From Macropodus opercularis (taxonomy: Eukaryota; Chordata; Actinopteri; Anabantiformes; Osphronemidae), in contig CM061099.1 in NCBI GenBank assembly GCA_030770545.1, positions 16,827,501 to 16,891,500 on the forward strand: a stretch of DNA of 64,000 nucleotides, read 5' to 3'. Every line of letters starts with the position of its first letter. Positions within the stretch are counted from its first letter, which is position 1. The notes under the pieces were generated by a model. It saw only the letters and a list, made by a program, of their open reading frames with translations. It was not told the DNA's origin and did not search any database. Both the position numbers and the translations under genes were made by a program. This document shows positions 40,101 through 47,398 of this stretch, one piece after another.

Positions 40101-40540
40101 CTCTAGGGAATGGTGAAGGGCATCAGGCAGGAACGCTGCAGAGCTACAAGACATGTAATAGCTGCAATTTAATCACTGCAACCGCTTTTGGTTGAGAAGT
40201 AGAGATGTTCTAAGGTTAATTACAATTGTTCTGATTCTGTTTCTTGATCCTCACTCATGGATGAAACTCTGTATAGTATACAAATAGTTCTTTGGCTGAG
40301 AATGAGATGAGCATGAACATATAGACAGTAAATGAATTTAGTCTGAGCTTGACAAACAACGTGAAAAAGAACATCTATAATGAGGGCATATTAGAAAACA
40401 CAGTTATTAACACATGTTAATGTGACACAAACCATGAAAACAGGAGCAGTGAGACTCAGATGTAATATATGTAGAATTATCTTACCTGCAAGGCATCCTG
40501 TGATTGATAGTAGAACAATTTGTTTCCATGGTAACATCAT
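6010..40540 (-). CDS. cntn3: Contactin (CNTN3/6-like), GPI-anchored neuronal Ig/FNIII cell-adhesion protein; 22 coding exons
   Basis: Joining the exons from 40486-40540 to 6010-6101 gives 3,072 nt, 1,023 residues plus stop; every intron is GT-AG and every phase fits. Layout by residue: signal peptide 1-18, Ig1 about 25-118, Ig2 122-215, Ig3 228-315, Ig4 318-405, Ig5 408-497, Ig6 499-595, FNIII-1 598-696, FNIII-2 702-800, FNIII-3 804-896, FNIII-4 902-992, GPI signal about 1000-1023. Each Ig domain keeps its Cys pair. Contactins sit on the outer face of neuronal membranes and bind partners such as receptor tyrosine phosphatases in axon guidance and synapse formation (family knowledge). The start (MMLPWKQ) and Ig2/Ig4 resemble CNTN3, while FNIII-3 resembles CNTN6, so the paralogue name is tentative but the family is certain. 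Introns run from 83 nt (intron 21) to 7,760 nt (intron 3). No frameshift or stop was seen. Confidence 0.93.
6619..6784 (-). CDS. cntn3: cntn coding exon 22: rest of FNIII-4
   Basis: Encodes residues 939-993: VLLKRQRYNYVYTTLTNKTT, then VELSVSANDNYLIQIKAISE and GGEGVGSEPIHIHKL. TNKT..EL and YLI.IKA.S.GG.G are conserved in contactins. Acceptor CCTTAG before 6784, donor TTAA|GTGAGT after 6619. Phase 0 in, phase 1 out. Confidence 0.93.
6868..6980 (-). CDS. cntn3: cntn coding exon 21: first half of FNIII-4
   Basis: Encodes residues 901-938: PPDRAPLNIKWTMIGSTLTL, then HWDPVFPSDSESKVTGYS. SESKVTGY aligns with the NESEVTGY exon end of other contactins. Acceptor TTCTAG before 6980, donor TTCA|GTAGGT after 6868. 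Phase 1 in, phase 0 out; the next intron is only 83 nt. Confidence 0.9.
7883..8069 (-). CDS. cntn3: cntn coding exon 20: rest of FNIII-3
   Basis: Encodes residues 839-900: VVYWEDDTKPDTIGKVRISG, then NYTLVNITGLRANTVYYLSV and AAFNTAGPGPQSAP to TTKKP. YW.DD.K..IGK.R.SGN.T..NITGL.ANT.Y is closest to CNTN6 among the paralogues I know. Acceptor CAACAG before 8069, donor CCAC|GTGAGT after 7883. Phase 0 in, phase 1 out. Confidence 0.93.
9845..9871. repeat. Homopolymer G27 (C27 in the transcript) in intron 19
   Basis: An uninterrupted run of 27 G on the plus strand lies between coding exons 19 and 20, 43 nt downstream of the exon 19 donor in transcript sense. A run this long is unstable, hard to sequence, and can form quadruplex structure on the G strand. 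Confidence 0.97.
9914..10023 (-). CDS. cntn3: cntn coding exon 19: first half of FNIII-3
   Basis: Encodes residues 802-838, VPTVAPKRVRARSVSAAQIE, then VIWEALPAIPERVLGYE. It matches the contactin FNIII-3 start with its Trp and the LGYE exon end. Acceptor TTCTGCAG before 10023, donor GAG|GTACGT after 9914. A run of 27 C (transcript sense) begins 43 nt into the following intron. Phase 1 in, phase 0 out. Confidence 0.92.
10336..10358. repeat. Poly(A) tract in intron 18
   Basis: About 23 consecutive A on the plus strand, in the 420-nt intron between exons 18 and 19, roughly 90 nt after the exon 18 donor. In transcript sense it is poly(U) far from the acceptor, so it is not an ordinary polypyrimidine tract. 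Confidence 0.9.
10444..10678 (-). CDS. cntn3: cntn coding exon 18: rest of FNIII-2
   Basis: At 235 nt this is the largest coding exon (residues 724-801): PVPEELQNGEGFGYIIAFRP, then RYVFRNDTIPPFSPFDVKVG and AYNNRGEGPFS to FSAEE. EELQNG.GFGY and YVFRN are family signatures. Acceptor TCCCAG before 10678, donor GAAG|GTACAG after 10444. Phase 0 in, phase 1 out. Confidence 0.94.
11038..11108 (-). CDS. cntn3: cntn coding exon 17: Gly-rich hinge and start of FNIII-2
   Basis: At 71 nt this is the smallest internal exon. It encodes residues 700-723, IPDTAPTDVGGGGGTRSELV then ITWE. The GGGG.RSELVITWE hinge is diagnostic for contactins 3-6. Acceptor CTCTCAG before 11108, donor GGGAG|GTAAGT after 11038. 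Phase 1 in, phase 0 out. Confidence 0.9.
12456..12605 (-). CDS. cntn3: cntn coding exon 16: second half of FNIII-1
   Basis: Encodes residues 650-699, VPAVVNGNLLTATVVGLNA, then WVEYEFRVVARNNVGLGEPS and a TRTEDA end. Acceptor CTGCAG before 12605, donor GCCA|GTATG after 12456. Phase 1 on both sides; only 134 nt of intron separate it from the previous exon. Confidence 0.93.
12740..12898 (-). CDS. cntn3: cntn coding exon 15: first half of FNIII-1
   Basis: Encodes residues 597-649: GPPGPPDKVAVEEITDSTAQ, LSWTPGRDNGSPIIGY and VQARTPFTVGWQAIDT. These are the conserved Pro-rich entry, the FNIII Trp, and the QARTPF.VGWQ motif typical of contactins. Acceptor GTAG before 12898, donor CACAG|GTAGC after 12740. 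Phase 1 on both sides. Confidence 0.93.
13680..13797 (-). CDS. cntn3: cntn coding exon 14: second half of Ig6
   Basis: Encodes residues 558-596, SISGDLMVRNIQLNHGGKY, then VCVIDTDVESLSTSAILVV. GDLM.RNIQL.H.GKYVC is a hallmark of contactins 3-6 and supplies the second Ig6 Cys. Acceptor GTTCAG before 13797, donor CAAAG|GTAAG after 13680. Phase 0 in, phase 1 out. Confidence 0.92.
14455..14545 (-). repeat. Possible tRNA-derived SINE relic
   Basis: The stretch with TTTCCCAAGGACATATCAGC, then GAGAACCTGGGAGACAAACC, resembles the reverse complement of the tRNA-related head of common teleost SINEs (CCCAAGGACA..., then GGGA.TCGAACC in intact copies). It is degenerate and no ends are visible. Confidence 0.35.
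15784..16050 (-). repeat. tRNA-derived SINE (teleost type), minus orientation, in intron 13
   Basis: On the minus strand the head reads GTGGCTCAGAGAACTGTCG (A-box-like), then GATTCGATTCCTGGC (B-box-like), followed by a body with GGGCAAGACACTAAACC and a tail ending AAAAGCGCTATACAAGTGCA near 15784. This is the layout of widespread tRNA-derived fish SINEs. Its 5' head abuts the GT/AT microsatellite. The boxes are imperfect, so it is probably an old, inactive copy. Confidence 0.75.
16052..16192. repeat. Compound (GT)n-(AT)n-(GT)n-(AT)n microsatellite
   Basis: About 140 bp of GT and AT dinucleotides in four blocks, the last an AT run of more than 50 bp. The AT blocks are self-complementary. Open frames across it in both strands are trivial translations of the repeat. 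Confidence 0.97.
17055..17230 (-). CDS. cntn3: cntn coding exon 13: first half of Ig6
   Basis: Encodes residues 499-557: EPTRITMRPTNMEIIVGES, then IVLPCQIACDPALDVSFSW, then FNGQLIDF...DHFEQVGG. C522 is the Ig cysteine. C526, four residues on, is not present at this place in the family members I recall. Acceptor GGCCAG before 17230, donor GGCGGG|GTGAG after 17055. Phase 1 in, phase 0 out. Confidence 0.93.
18272..18399 (-). CDS. cntn3: cntn coding exon 12: second half of Ig5
   Basis: Encodes residues 456-498: LLPNGTLKIANVTRQDAGSY, then TCIAKNQFGAASTTVRVLIT with the second Ig5 Cys and two N-glycosylation motifs. Acceptor CCCTCAG before 18399, donor ACTG|GTGAGT after 18272. Phase 2 in, phase 1 out. 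Confidence 0.93.
20486..20636 (-). CDS. cntn3: cntn coding exon 11: first half of Ig5
   Basis: Encodes residues 406-455, ASPPSFSKSPLRALLKARS to EILQRTE, with the first Ig5 Cys (VTLECKPQASP) and Trp (LWKKG). Acceptor CACTCAG before 20636, donor GAAAG|GTAGG after 20486. Phase 1 in, phase 2 out. Confidence 0.92.
21229..21358 (-). CDS. cntn3: cntn coding exon 10: second half of Ig4
   Basis: Encodes residues 363-405, GRLQIENGALSIAVLNLSD, then SGMYQCVAENKHGIIYSSAQL with the second Ig4 Cys; this is very close to CNTN3. Acceptor CCGCAG before 21358, donor TTAG|GTAAG after 21229. Phase 0 in, phase 1 out. Confidence 0.93.
22586..22722 (-). CDS. cntn3: cntn coding exon 9: first half of Ig4
   Basis: Encodes residues 317-362, AKPHWLQTMADTALSIEEN to EQLMAE, with the first Ig4 Cys in LFWECKASGKPKP and the Trp in SWLKNG. 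This matches the contactin Ig4 start. Acceptor CCAAAG before 22722, donor CAGAG|GTAGG after 22586. Phase 1 in, phase 0 out. Confidence 0.92.
23098..23282 (-). CDS. cntn3: cntn coding exon 8: rest of Ig3
   Basis: Encodes residues 255-316, (N)PVPEISWRR to RGRISFH. It contains the Ig Trp and second Cys (EDAGTYECMAENRRGKN). Acceptor TTTGCAG before 23282, donor CATG|GTTAGT after 23098. Phase 2 in, phase 1 out. Confidence 0.93.
23597..23699 (-). CDS. cntn3: cntn coding exon 7: Ig2-Ig3 linker and start of Ig3
   Basis: Encodes residues 221-254 with the contactin signature GVMGEYEPKIEVHFPDSVPA, then VKLECFALG carrying the first Ig3 Cys. Acceptor TTTTTGCAG before 23699, donor GGAAA|GTAAGT after 23597. 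Phase 1 in, phase 2 out. Confidence 0.92.
24321..24524 (-). CDS. cntn3: cntn coding exon 6: second half of Ig2
   Basis: Encodes residues 153-220, ELTFAWIFNEYP to LVLRSDG. The core SQETGSLYIAKVEPSDVGNY and the second Cys (NYTCVV) are almost identical to mammalian CNTN3. Acceptor TTCCAG before 24524, donor GATG|GTAAAT after 24321. Phase 1 on both sides. N-glycosylation motifs lie in NYT and NNT. Confidence 0.93.
26197..27075. mobile_element. Non-autonomous hAT-like DNA transposon, 879 bp, in intron 5
   Basis: The left end is CAGGGGTATTCAACT; the right end, read from the other strand, is CAGCGGTCACTAACAG. Both fit the hAT terminal pattern CAGNGGT. Flanks are TTTTAGAC (26189-26196) and TTTTAGAG (27076-27083), an 8-bp target duplication with one mismatch, the size hAT elements make. 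The interior shows no transposase-like frame: the right part is richer in CpG and holds GGTCCG-type repeats, the left is AT-rich. It therefore needed a transposase from elsewhere. The single TSD mismatch suggests it is not brand new. Confidence 0.75.
27516..27614 (-). CDS. cntn3: cntn coding exon 5: first half of Ig2
   Basis: A short exon of 99 nt encoding residues 120-152: (Y)LDKFKTQTVRSAVNVREGQ, then GVVLLCGPPAHSG, which closely matches the contactin Ig2 start, with its first Cys. Acceptor TGTCAG before 27614, donor GGAG|GTAGG after 27516. It is phase 1 on both sides, so skipping it would keep the frame but remove an Ig2 cysteine. Confidence 0.9.
28014..28047. repeat. (GA)n microsatellite in intron 4
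   Basis: GAGAGCGAGAGAGAG... run of about 34 bp, with one interruption. Confidence 0.93.
30662..30837 (-). CDS. cntn3: cntn coding exon 4: second half of Ig1
   Basis: Encodes residues 61-119: the Trp and N-glycosylation motif (RWSLNGT), the GGSLIISN strand and the second Cys (DTGVYQC), ending LQFA(Y). Acceptor CAG before 30837, donor CAT|GTAAGT after 30662. Phase 2 in, phase 1 out. Confidence 0.93.
30838..38597 (-). other. Intron 3 of the contactin gene (largest intron, 7.8 kb)
   Basis: Between the two Ig1 exons. Apart from the SINE-core relic near 35440-35580, poly(A) runs (for example 37323-37344) and AT-rich sequence, I recognise nothing. No exon-like open stretch with a contactin motif or other domain was seen on either strand. 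Confidence 0.7.
35440..35580 (-). repeat. Teleost SINE core/3' part relic
   Basis: The plus strand shows CCAATCCCAGCTGTCAGTGG, then GTACAGGTCACCAGTCACAG, then ACAGACAACCATTTACA and CAATTTAGACTCCCCATGTG. In this order they match, in reverse, the familiar fish repeat core (CTGGGATTGGCT, GGTGACCTGT, GGTTGTCTGTC, GAGTCTAAATTG). The tRNA head is absent, so it is truncated or eroded. Confidence 0.55.
38598..38724 (-). CDS. cntn3: cntn coding exon 3: first half of Ig1
   Basis: Encodes residues 19-60, including QGP...EP at the Ig1 start and the first Ig cysteine (TITCEAEG). Acceptor TACAG before 38724, donor CAG|GTAAAT after 38598. It enters in phase 1 and leaves in phase 2, ending QY(R). Confidence 0.9.
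40486..40540 (-). CDS. cntn3: cntn coding exon 2: start codon and signal peptide
   Basis: The exon runs 40623-40486, with acceptor TAG before 40623 and donor CAG|GTAAG after 40486; its first 83 nt are 5' UTR. Translation starts at 40540 with a double Met (MMLPWKQIVLLSITGCLA), a typical hydrophobic signal peptide. Human CNTN3 also begins MM.PWKQ, which decides this start over the second ATG at 40537. The exon leaves phase 1; its last G joins AG of the next exon to make Glu19. Confidence 0.9.
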
Positions 40541-40623
40541 CTTTATTCGCCAAGGGCTAATAAGACTCTCATCCAATAGCTTGTGAATGGAATGCTCTCC
40601 CTTGAACGTGTGAATTTTGAATC

Positions 40624-43600
40624 TAAGGGGAAAGCAATTACCGGCGTGATTAAAATGTGACATCTTGATCCAAATACGGCAACTCATTTAACGGCTAAAA
40701 TGTTACATACAGTATTTTGTTAGTGCAAGTGAAAAAAATTCTTTTTTGGAAGATGTGAGTAGTTACGGGGCCGGAAAGGTACAGTACGAGACGACAAAGA
40801 ACAAGAAAAGAATAAGGATGCTAGAAATGCGGCACTGCAATTTTCAGGTGGCACAGAAGAAGAAACAGCTGCTAAATGGCTTCTCTTTTTTTTTTTACTG
40901 TGCGTGTTTTTCATCTCGCCTAACAAGCTCAATTTTGTAGAATTAAAGAGAACCATAGAAGGAAAGCAAATGGCAGTTTTCATTTTCGTATGTGCATTAT
41001 AGTCCTTTACATTACCAGAAAAAAACAAAACTATAGGACAAAACATAATTTTCAGACAATAAAACATGGAAAAGAATCAAAAACTGTAAACACTGCTATT
41101 TCAACGTACATATTTAAAGAGACAGATCAATCAGTTTACCACTCCATAACACATTCATTTTAATACTCAAGTATATTAATCAAAACCTAAATTCAGAGTT
41201 TGAGAAACAGTTTTACACAGGTTTTGTTCAGAAATTGTGAGTCGTTAAAAACCAGAGCTGTGACTTTTTTTTAATTCAAATCTCAACTTACAACATATAA
41301 TAGAAACAGAACCATCAGTAGATATGAGATAATTATCAAATTTACAGTTTAAACCAAACATTATCAGCCTGCTCTGACCTGGTTTTCTCCTCCCCACTGT
41401 CGATCACACCAGTAGCATCATCGTGTGTATTTACTGTGCTGGTTTGACTCGGAGGAAACAACTACTAAAAGAAAATGGCCCGACAGCAGAGACACTGACA
41501 CCGGTAAGAAAACCATGCAACCCCGCCGGGCACAGCAGCTTTGTCACTTTGCTCAGGAGTTTAGACCTTACGTTGGCTTCGATCAGCTTCAACCTGTTGC
41601 TGGGAACGAGGCTGAAGCCTTTTGCCGCTGCTGCTATGTTCAGTTGATGTCGGACATTGCAGTTATGACAAATCATCCCGAGGTATATAGACACACACAA
41701 AACATATGTATTTACGTACTGGACGCACATAGAATAACATTTTAAATGCACTGTCCTAGTATTGTTACCATTCTTTTTAAAACATCCTCCTGTGAGTCTT
41801 ACAACTTTACAAACAACGTGATAGTAATTCACTGCAGCAGTTTAATTCATAGCCAGTGCTATGACATTATTATGTGTATACTGCAGTATCTAATCATAGA
41901 ACGCATTATAGCTTACTCACATATGAGTATCACAAGGAGCTCCACAGTGTCTTTTATCCTCATCTAGCCCGTGATCAGTAGCCGAGATGGCCGTTATTTT
42001 ATTTTACATTTATTTTATGTCGTTGAAACTGGAAGCTTTACAACTGTAATTGTAGTATAAGTGCCACAGGAGGGGCTTTGCTCAAGCTCTGACCTACATC
42101 ACAGTAAGTGGAAAGTGATACGCCTCCCAGGATTAGGAATTCAAACCAAGCCCCTCATCCTTACAACACAACTCTGTTGTGGGGATTAACCCGCGCCTAT
42201 CTTTGGAATTCATATCTACAGCATATACTACCCACCCACTTGCTTCACCAACTTGTAGAATGTTGTTTGTGTGTTTGATGTGAAATGAAGGAACCAATAA
42301 TCTTTTAAAGGACTATGACGCGCAAAAATATCTCTCATCCCATTTGCCTGATCATACTGTTACATGTTAGATGGAAGTTAATGGCCTGAGGTGGTTTAGT
42401 GACTCGATTGCTGTCCTACATCCTCCAATTGCTCCTCATCTGGTGTAATTGCAAGCACAAGAAGATTCAGAGTGCATTTCCTGGTGTCTTTCAAAATTTA
42501 GGGGGCGTTTTCCTGCTATAAAAACCCATCACATTGGATTACACGGTGGGAGATTCTACTGCAAAGAAAAAAAAAAAACTGCACTGCATTTTTCAGGGTG
42601 GTATTAACTTCCATCCGCTTTTCTGTAGGATCCAACTTCATCATCCCAACCCATCAGCCCAAGAAGCTTCAAGATGGTGAGAGGGGAAAATCTGCTCAAA
42701 AAGACTTTCTTTGCAAGTTGGGTGTTACACAGTTCATGGCACAGTATCAATATGATAGAAGTTTGTCCCTGGGCGCTGCTTCATTCTGCAGTCTGTAAAA
42801 CTTGCAGTGACACTTTCATTTAAAGTGTTTCTTTTGTGCGTTTGTCTCGGAATTAACGGGTCATTAAAAAGGCTCAATATGTGCCCGTTTTTCCAACCAT
42901 TGTGTGAGAAGTGTACGTCACCCTGGTTTGAAAATTTCAATTTCACTGGGCAGCGTTTCAGTGGCTTTCTGCGGAGAGATTAAGTGTCTCATGATGCTCC
43001 AGTAACCATTTCAGATCCTTTCATCTTCTTTTTTTTAACACTTTAACACTTTTAACACAATTTTGTGGGACTACACTAAGCATAAATGATTGATTTAAAG
43101 AAAGTTTGGCATTACTTTTGACCTTCAGAAAGCTGAGTCAGCGCAGACCTGAATTATCTTTCTGACTCTCTACAAACAACTGAAAACAACCGCTCCCGGG
43201 CTGATGTGGCTGAAGTGGCATTTCCTTTCTTTGTCTCTTTCAAGTGAAATGATGAGCAAAAGATTGCTCTGCCAAACGTAATGAGGCATCACACTCTCAC
43301 CGCCACAGAAGCTAAACCTAATGAAAGTCATTGGCTAAACACATTCCAGAGTAAATGAGATGAGTTCTTGGTTAGCGGGTCTGTTGTTTGGCACATAATT
43401 GATAGGAGAGGTGGTTAAAGGCATCCATTCCCCCCCTCGAGGGCAGTATAATTGCAAAAGAATCTAATGAGGGAGGGAGGGAAGAAGAGTGATTGTAGGG
43501 GTGTGCACACCCGAGGTCTGTATTCAGATCCCAAGTCGTACACAAGCAACACAGAGCTGGGAGATCCTCTCATATCAAATCGAGCAAAAATCTTAACTCT

Positions 43601-45759
43601 GTCAAAATTAGATAACGTGTGGCACAATTGAGTCTGAATATACTTTGATGCATTCATTTCCATTTAGTTATTGTCTTTATGAATATCAGCTGCTGCCATC
43701 TCCATTAAATCATTCAGCAGGAGAACCTGGGAGACAGGAATCCACCACCAGGGATGGACTCAATCTGAATACGCAGCTGCTCTGTGCTTGTTGCCAATGA
43801 ATGAGGAATTCACAATCAACTGTTCACTGATGCCTCCTAATTGACTGACTGAAGACCTGCGATAGTCTATTTCACATGAGCCGGGGAGGATATTAAAACA
43901 AACCAAAAACAACAACAAGTGATTAGCAAATAAAGGCAGAGCTTAAAGGCTGCATTTCAAGGTTTCGAATTCAGCAAAAAATAATCCTGCAATCAAAAGG
44001 GTCACGAGTGGTCAACGTTGACTGTTCTGCCTATCAAAGGTGAGTGAGCAATGCTTCTCATAGTTCCAAATTTAAAAAAAAAAGTGTCTGAACAACTGTT
44101 ACATTAACCTTCATGAAAGAATTAGTGGAATGCAAATGATGTCCAGGGATGTTTCTTCTATTACAGTTTGAGCAAGATGTTGCAGACTAAAATGAGAAAC
44201 AAAAAATTGCCAGACAACATGTGAGACACACAATATGTGCATAAGGCGACGTGATTAAAACTGTGTCTAAGGCCACATTTGAAAGGTGGAGGACAGCACT
44301 ATTCCAGCTCTGGGAAATGTCACTTGGGTCAAAAGAAGGTAAATTATGCTAAATTGTTGATTTTTTTTTCTTTTTGACACTCACTTAATAAATTTCACAT
44401 TTATGCAAGACATCTTATAAAGATTCTACGGTGAAACTAAACATCTGGGCTGGACTTTCTGCAGAAATGATCCAGCTGTCTTTTTTCATGCGAAAAATCA
44501 CTGAATCTCAGGAAGACAGCAGGATGCCCCCAGTGGCTCCCTCCAATGTTAAACATGACTGCATCCCTCAGCTGCTGCCTAAGGCAGGGGCAGGAGAGTA
44601 AGTGCACTTAAAAGAGAGGGGAGCAGCGATCCATTTCTCCAACCCCATCAACAGCCAGACACCAGATTCTCATTCTAGATACAGCCGCAAACACATGACT
44701 GGAGGGTCAAGGATGAGGAGCAGGAGACACTCAAGCAGGCTCTTTACATATTTTTTATTTATTTTTTGGTACCGTTCAATCCATTTCTCAGCCTTTCCGG
44801 AAAAGAAAGTGAGCTGTACTATGTAATTGCCACTCTGGTTCAATCAAAAGGGGGGGTTTTCAAAGCAAATGGTGCTACGGTACAAACTCATTCCTGCACT
44901 CTGCCATGCTGGATATCGTTGTGTTACAGAATAATTCACTGCACGGCTTCAAAGATGTGTTTCACCTCTCATTTGGCTACTGCTTATTATTCTGAAAATA
45001 TGAGCAAAGGGGTCTATAAATAAACATGAATAGAGTGGAGAACGATTACAATCCCTGCTGAATAGTAAGATACTTTGAAGATGGAGCGGGCTGAGCATTT
45101 CTGTCTCACTGTTGGTTCTGCCCTTGTGCAGTCTACGTGAAAGGTCTGGTGGCTAAATATTTGATTTATGAATAAAAATTAGAGCTGTTAAAAAGCTTTC
45201 TTTAATAAGAAAAGCAGCCTAGAACTATGAAATCCTGTGAGAATGTTTAGAAAAGTGATTGGTATAAATGACATTCAGATACGGTTAAATGACAATTTAG
45301 AGAACGCACATGAGCTCAGATCCCCTTTCTTTCCTTTGCAGAGACTAATATAATTGCCTCTAACAAGTTAGACGGAGCTTTTCTTTTCATGCAAATAGTC
45401 CTGAAGCTGCTTCTCTGTGTGGCTGAGCAGAGCAGCACCATATGGACTTTGTCCTAGATGAGGGAAATGAGCCCCAACAGTACAAATCCCAGTAGGACCA
45501 TCCAAACCATTTGAGGCTCATCTAGAAACGCAGTCATCAGCATCATGCATGTGTGACCACTATCAGCACGCAGACGCGCTCTCGGTGACCCTTCTACAAA
45601 ACAGGATCATCTCGATGAAGCGTTTAATGTTATTTCATTTGCTTCAGTGTCGGTTTAAGTTGCATTTGCGGCTAAGGAAAACACACAGTTCCCGAGGTTT
45701 CTTGTTCTAATTAAAATACGTTCCCAAGCATGGGTGATGGTTTGTAACGGGATACTTAC
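40624..45759 (-). other. Intron 1 of the contactin gene (5.1 kb)
   Basis: Lies between the proposed non-coding exon 1 and the signal-peptide exon. It is mostly AT-rich with no clear feature, except a plus-strand open stretch at 41425-41745 described separately. The extent depends on exon 1 being right. Confidence 0.45.
41425..41745 (+). pseudogene. Relic resembling a BED-type zinc-finger / transposase-derived domain
   Basis: An open stretch antisense to the contactin gene, inside its intron 1. Residues about 33-60 (LCHFAQEFRPYVGFDQLQPV) lead into AGNEAEAFCRCCYVQL, then NHPEVYRHTQ. A Trp/Phe-rich lead, a GN.+AFC..C segment and a later H-x(5)-H look like the degenerate N-terminal zinc finger of BED/hAT-derived proteins. 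GC content is raised over 41500-41640. No start codon in context, splice partner or downstream transposase was seen, so it is most likely a transposon fragment. I am not sure of the family. Confidence 0.3.
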
Positions 45760-46260
45760 TTGTCCTAGAATGCGATATTTTCCCCCTCTTCATTAACCTG
45801 CTTTCATTATAATCCCACCATCCGTTAGATGCGAGCTTTGTGGCTCTATTGCGCGGATAACATCTCAGCAACTCCTGTCCTCTGAAAAAGGCAAATAAGA
45901 GGTCGCTCTCGCTTCTCCAGCGGGGGTTTTGAGCTTTTTTGCACTTATTTCCGCTCCCTTCAAAGTGCGGCTCTCGGTCTTTGAGGAAGGGTCTGTGACA
46001 GAGTCTGGTGCCTTCGGTAAATTCCACAATCTGCGAGTTGGATGGGCTCGGCCGAGGATGCTGCTGCGCGAGTGCGCCGAGTTGGTGTTCCTCGATTCCC
46101 TGGTATTGCACTCTACGAGAGGATGCCAAGAAGCAGAAAGGACAGTGGTGCCTCTGAGCGGATACTCACGTTGTGCGCATCCCCGGGCTCTGCTCTCTTT
46201 GTGTGCGCAGGAAGAAGCGCCCACTGGTGACGAGCGAAAACACCCCATCGCAGCTCAGTA
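45760..46260 (-). promoter_or_regulatory. Candidate promoter / non-coding first exon of the contactin gene
   Basis: This stretch is clearly richer in GC and CpG than its surroundings and lies 5.1 kb upstream of the first coding exon. Its minus-strand 3' edge is a strong splice donor (ACAA|GTAAGT, exon end 45760). The coding exon at 40486-40623 begins with a splice acceptor, so at least one upstream non-coding exon must exist, and this is the best-placed one. The transcription start is not visible; an AT-rich block near 46320-46335 could hold a TATA-like element. Overlapping open frames here lack any recognisable domain and are treated as artefacts of high GC. This is inference. Confidence 0.45.
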
Positions 46261-47379
46261 ATGCGCCACCCGTTTACGGACACCTGCTCTTCCTCATTCG
46301 ATCTCGGAATAAGTAGGAGGAACAGTATATTTTCTTGGGGGAAAGAATCAAAACAATTAGAATAAGAATGAATGAATTTATGTTGTAACATAATGTAACC
46401 GAACAACCTGTCATCTGCCGTTTCGTCATTAAATTGTACTGGTGTTGAATGGGTGCAGTGAATTTGCAGAAACGTGTGAATATGAAACGCTTATGGTGAC
46501 CACTGTAGATCATAATAATCCAGATGGCGTCATAACATGTGTTCATCCTAATAAAAATGACCAATTGCCATCATTAAAAGTGGATTAATTGCGTGTGTGC
46601 TTTATTTTCCATGAAGGAGAGCAATAGATTTCTCAAATCACTAATGTGCTCAACCGTACACTTGCATGTGCAGTGGAGAAGCCCACAGACAGGTGCTTTT
46701 GTTTGTTTGGTCTATAAATATACTTTAGTGTCACCTAATTTAAATTTCATTGTTGTCATGATGCAACCAGCTGAAATCATTTAGTTTTCACGAAGCACCT
46801 TTTTTCACGGGTCTTGTGAAAAAAATGTTAGTGCTGCAAAACCCTATAATACGGGCTTCTTCTTCTTCTTCACATCTGGCAAACTAGAATCCTGCTTCAG
46901 TCATGCACATGGATGCACATGTTGAAGAAACATATGTTTCTCATTTTTTAACCTTAAAGCGGAATCTAGGTCCTTTAAAAAAAAGAAATAAAAATCCGTA
47001 CTTAACATTTTCATTAATAACAAATCAAGTAACTGTTGCATGAAAGACTTTACCTTTGAGTAAAGTATGAATAATTGAATGGTCATCACAACTTGCTATA
47101 GACATTATGACAGCTGTGCTCATACTGACGTTCATCTTTACAAACGTTGACTGAAGTATTAACTTTGATGATGAGTTTCTATTTTAAGAAAAATGCGTTT
47201 CTATAATACCTGGTCATGAGAACTTCTACTGTAGGATTAATAATGTAGTCAGATGCTTCACGTCAATAAACACCTGGGGAAACCTGCTGTATTTACATAA
47301 GCGATGTGTTAGTTGTCACTAATAAAGCACCAGCTTGAAATCTAGGTTTGTAAACATGTCTCTTGGCACCAAGACAGAG

Positions 47380-47398
47380 TTGTTGTTGTTGTTGTTGC
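47380..47398. repeat. (GTT)n microsatellite
   Basis: About six GTT units in a row, ending in GCTG. Confidence 0.85.

Noticed and set aside
43720..43780. GAGAACCTGGGAGACAGGAAT segment resembling a SINE head
   Set aside because: The resemblance is limited to about 15 bp, with no box order or body around it.
45707..46261. Several overlapping open frames on both strands
   Set aside because: They coincide with the GC-rich proposed promoter/exon 1 block, where stop codons are rare. Neither strand shows a recognisable protein.
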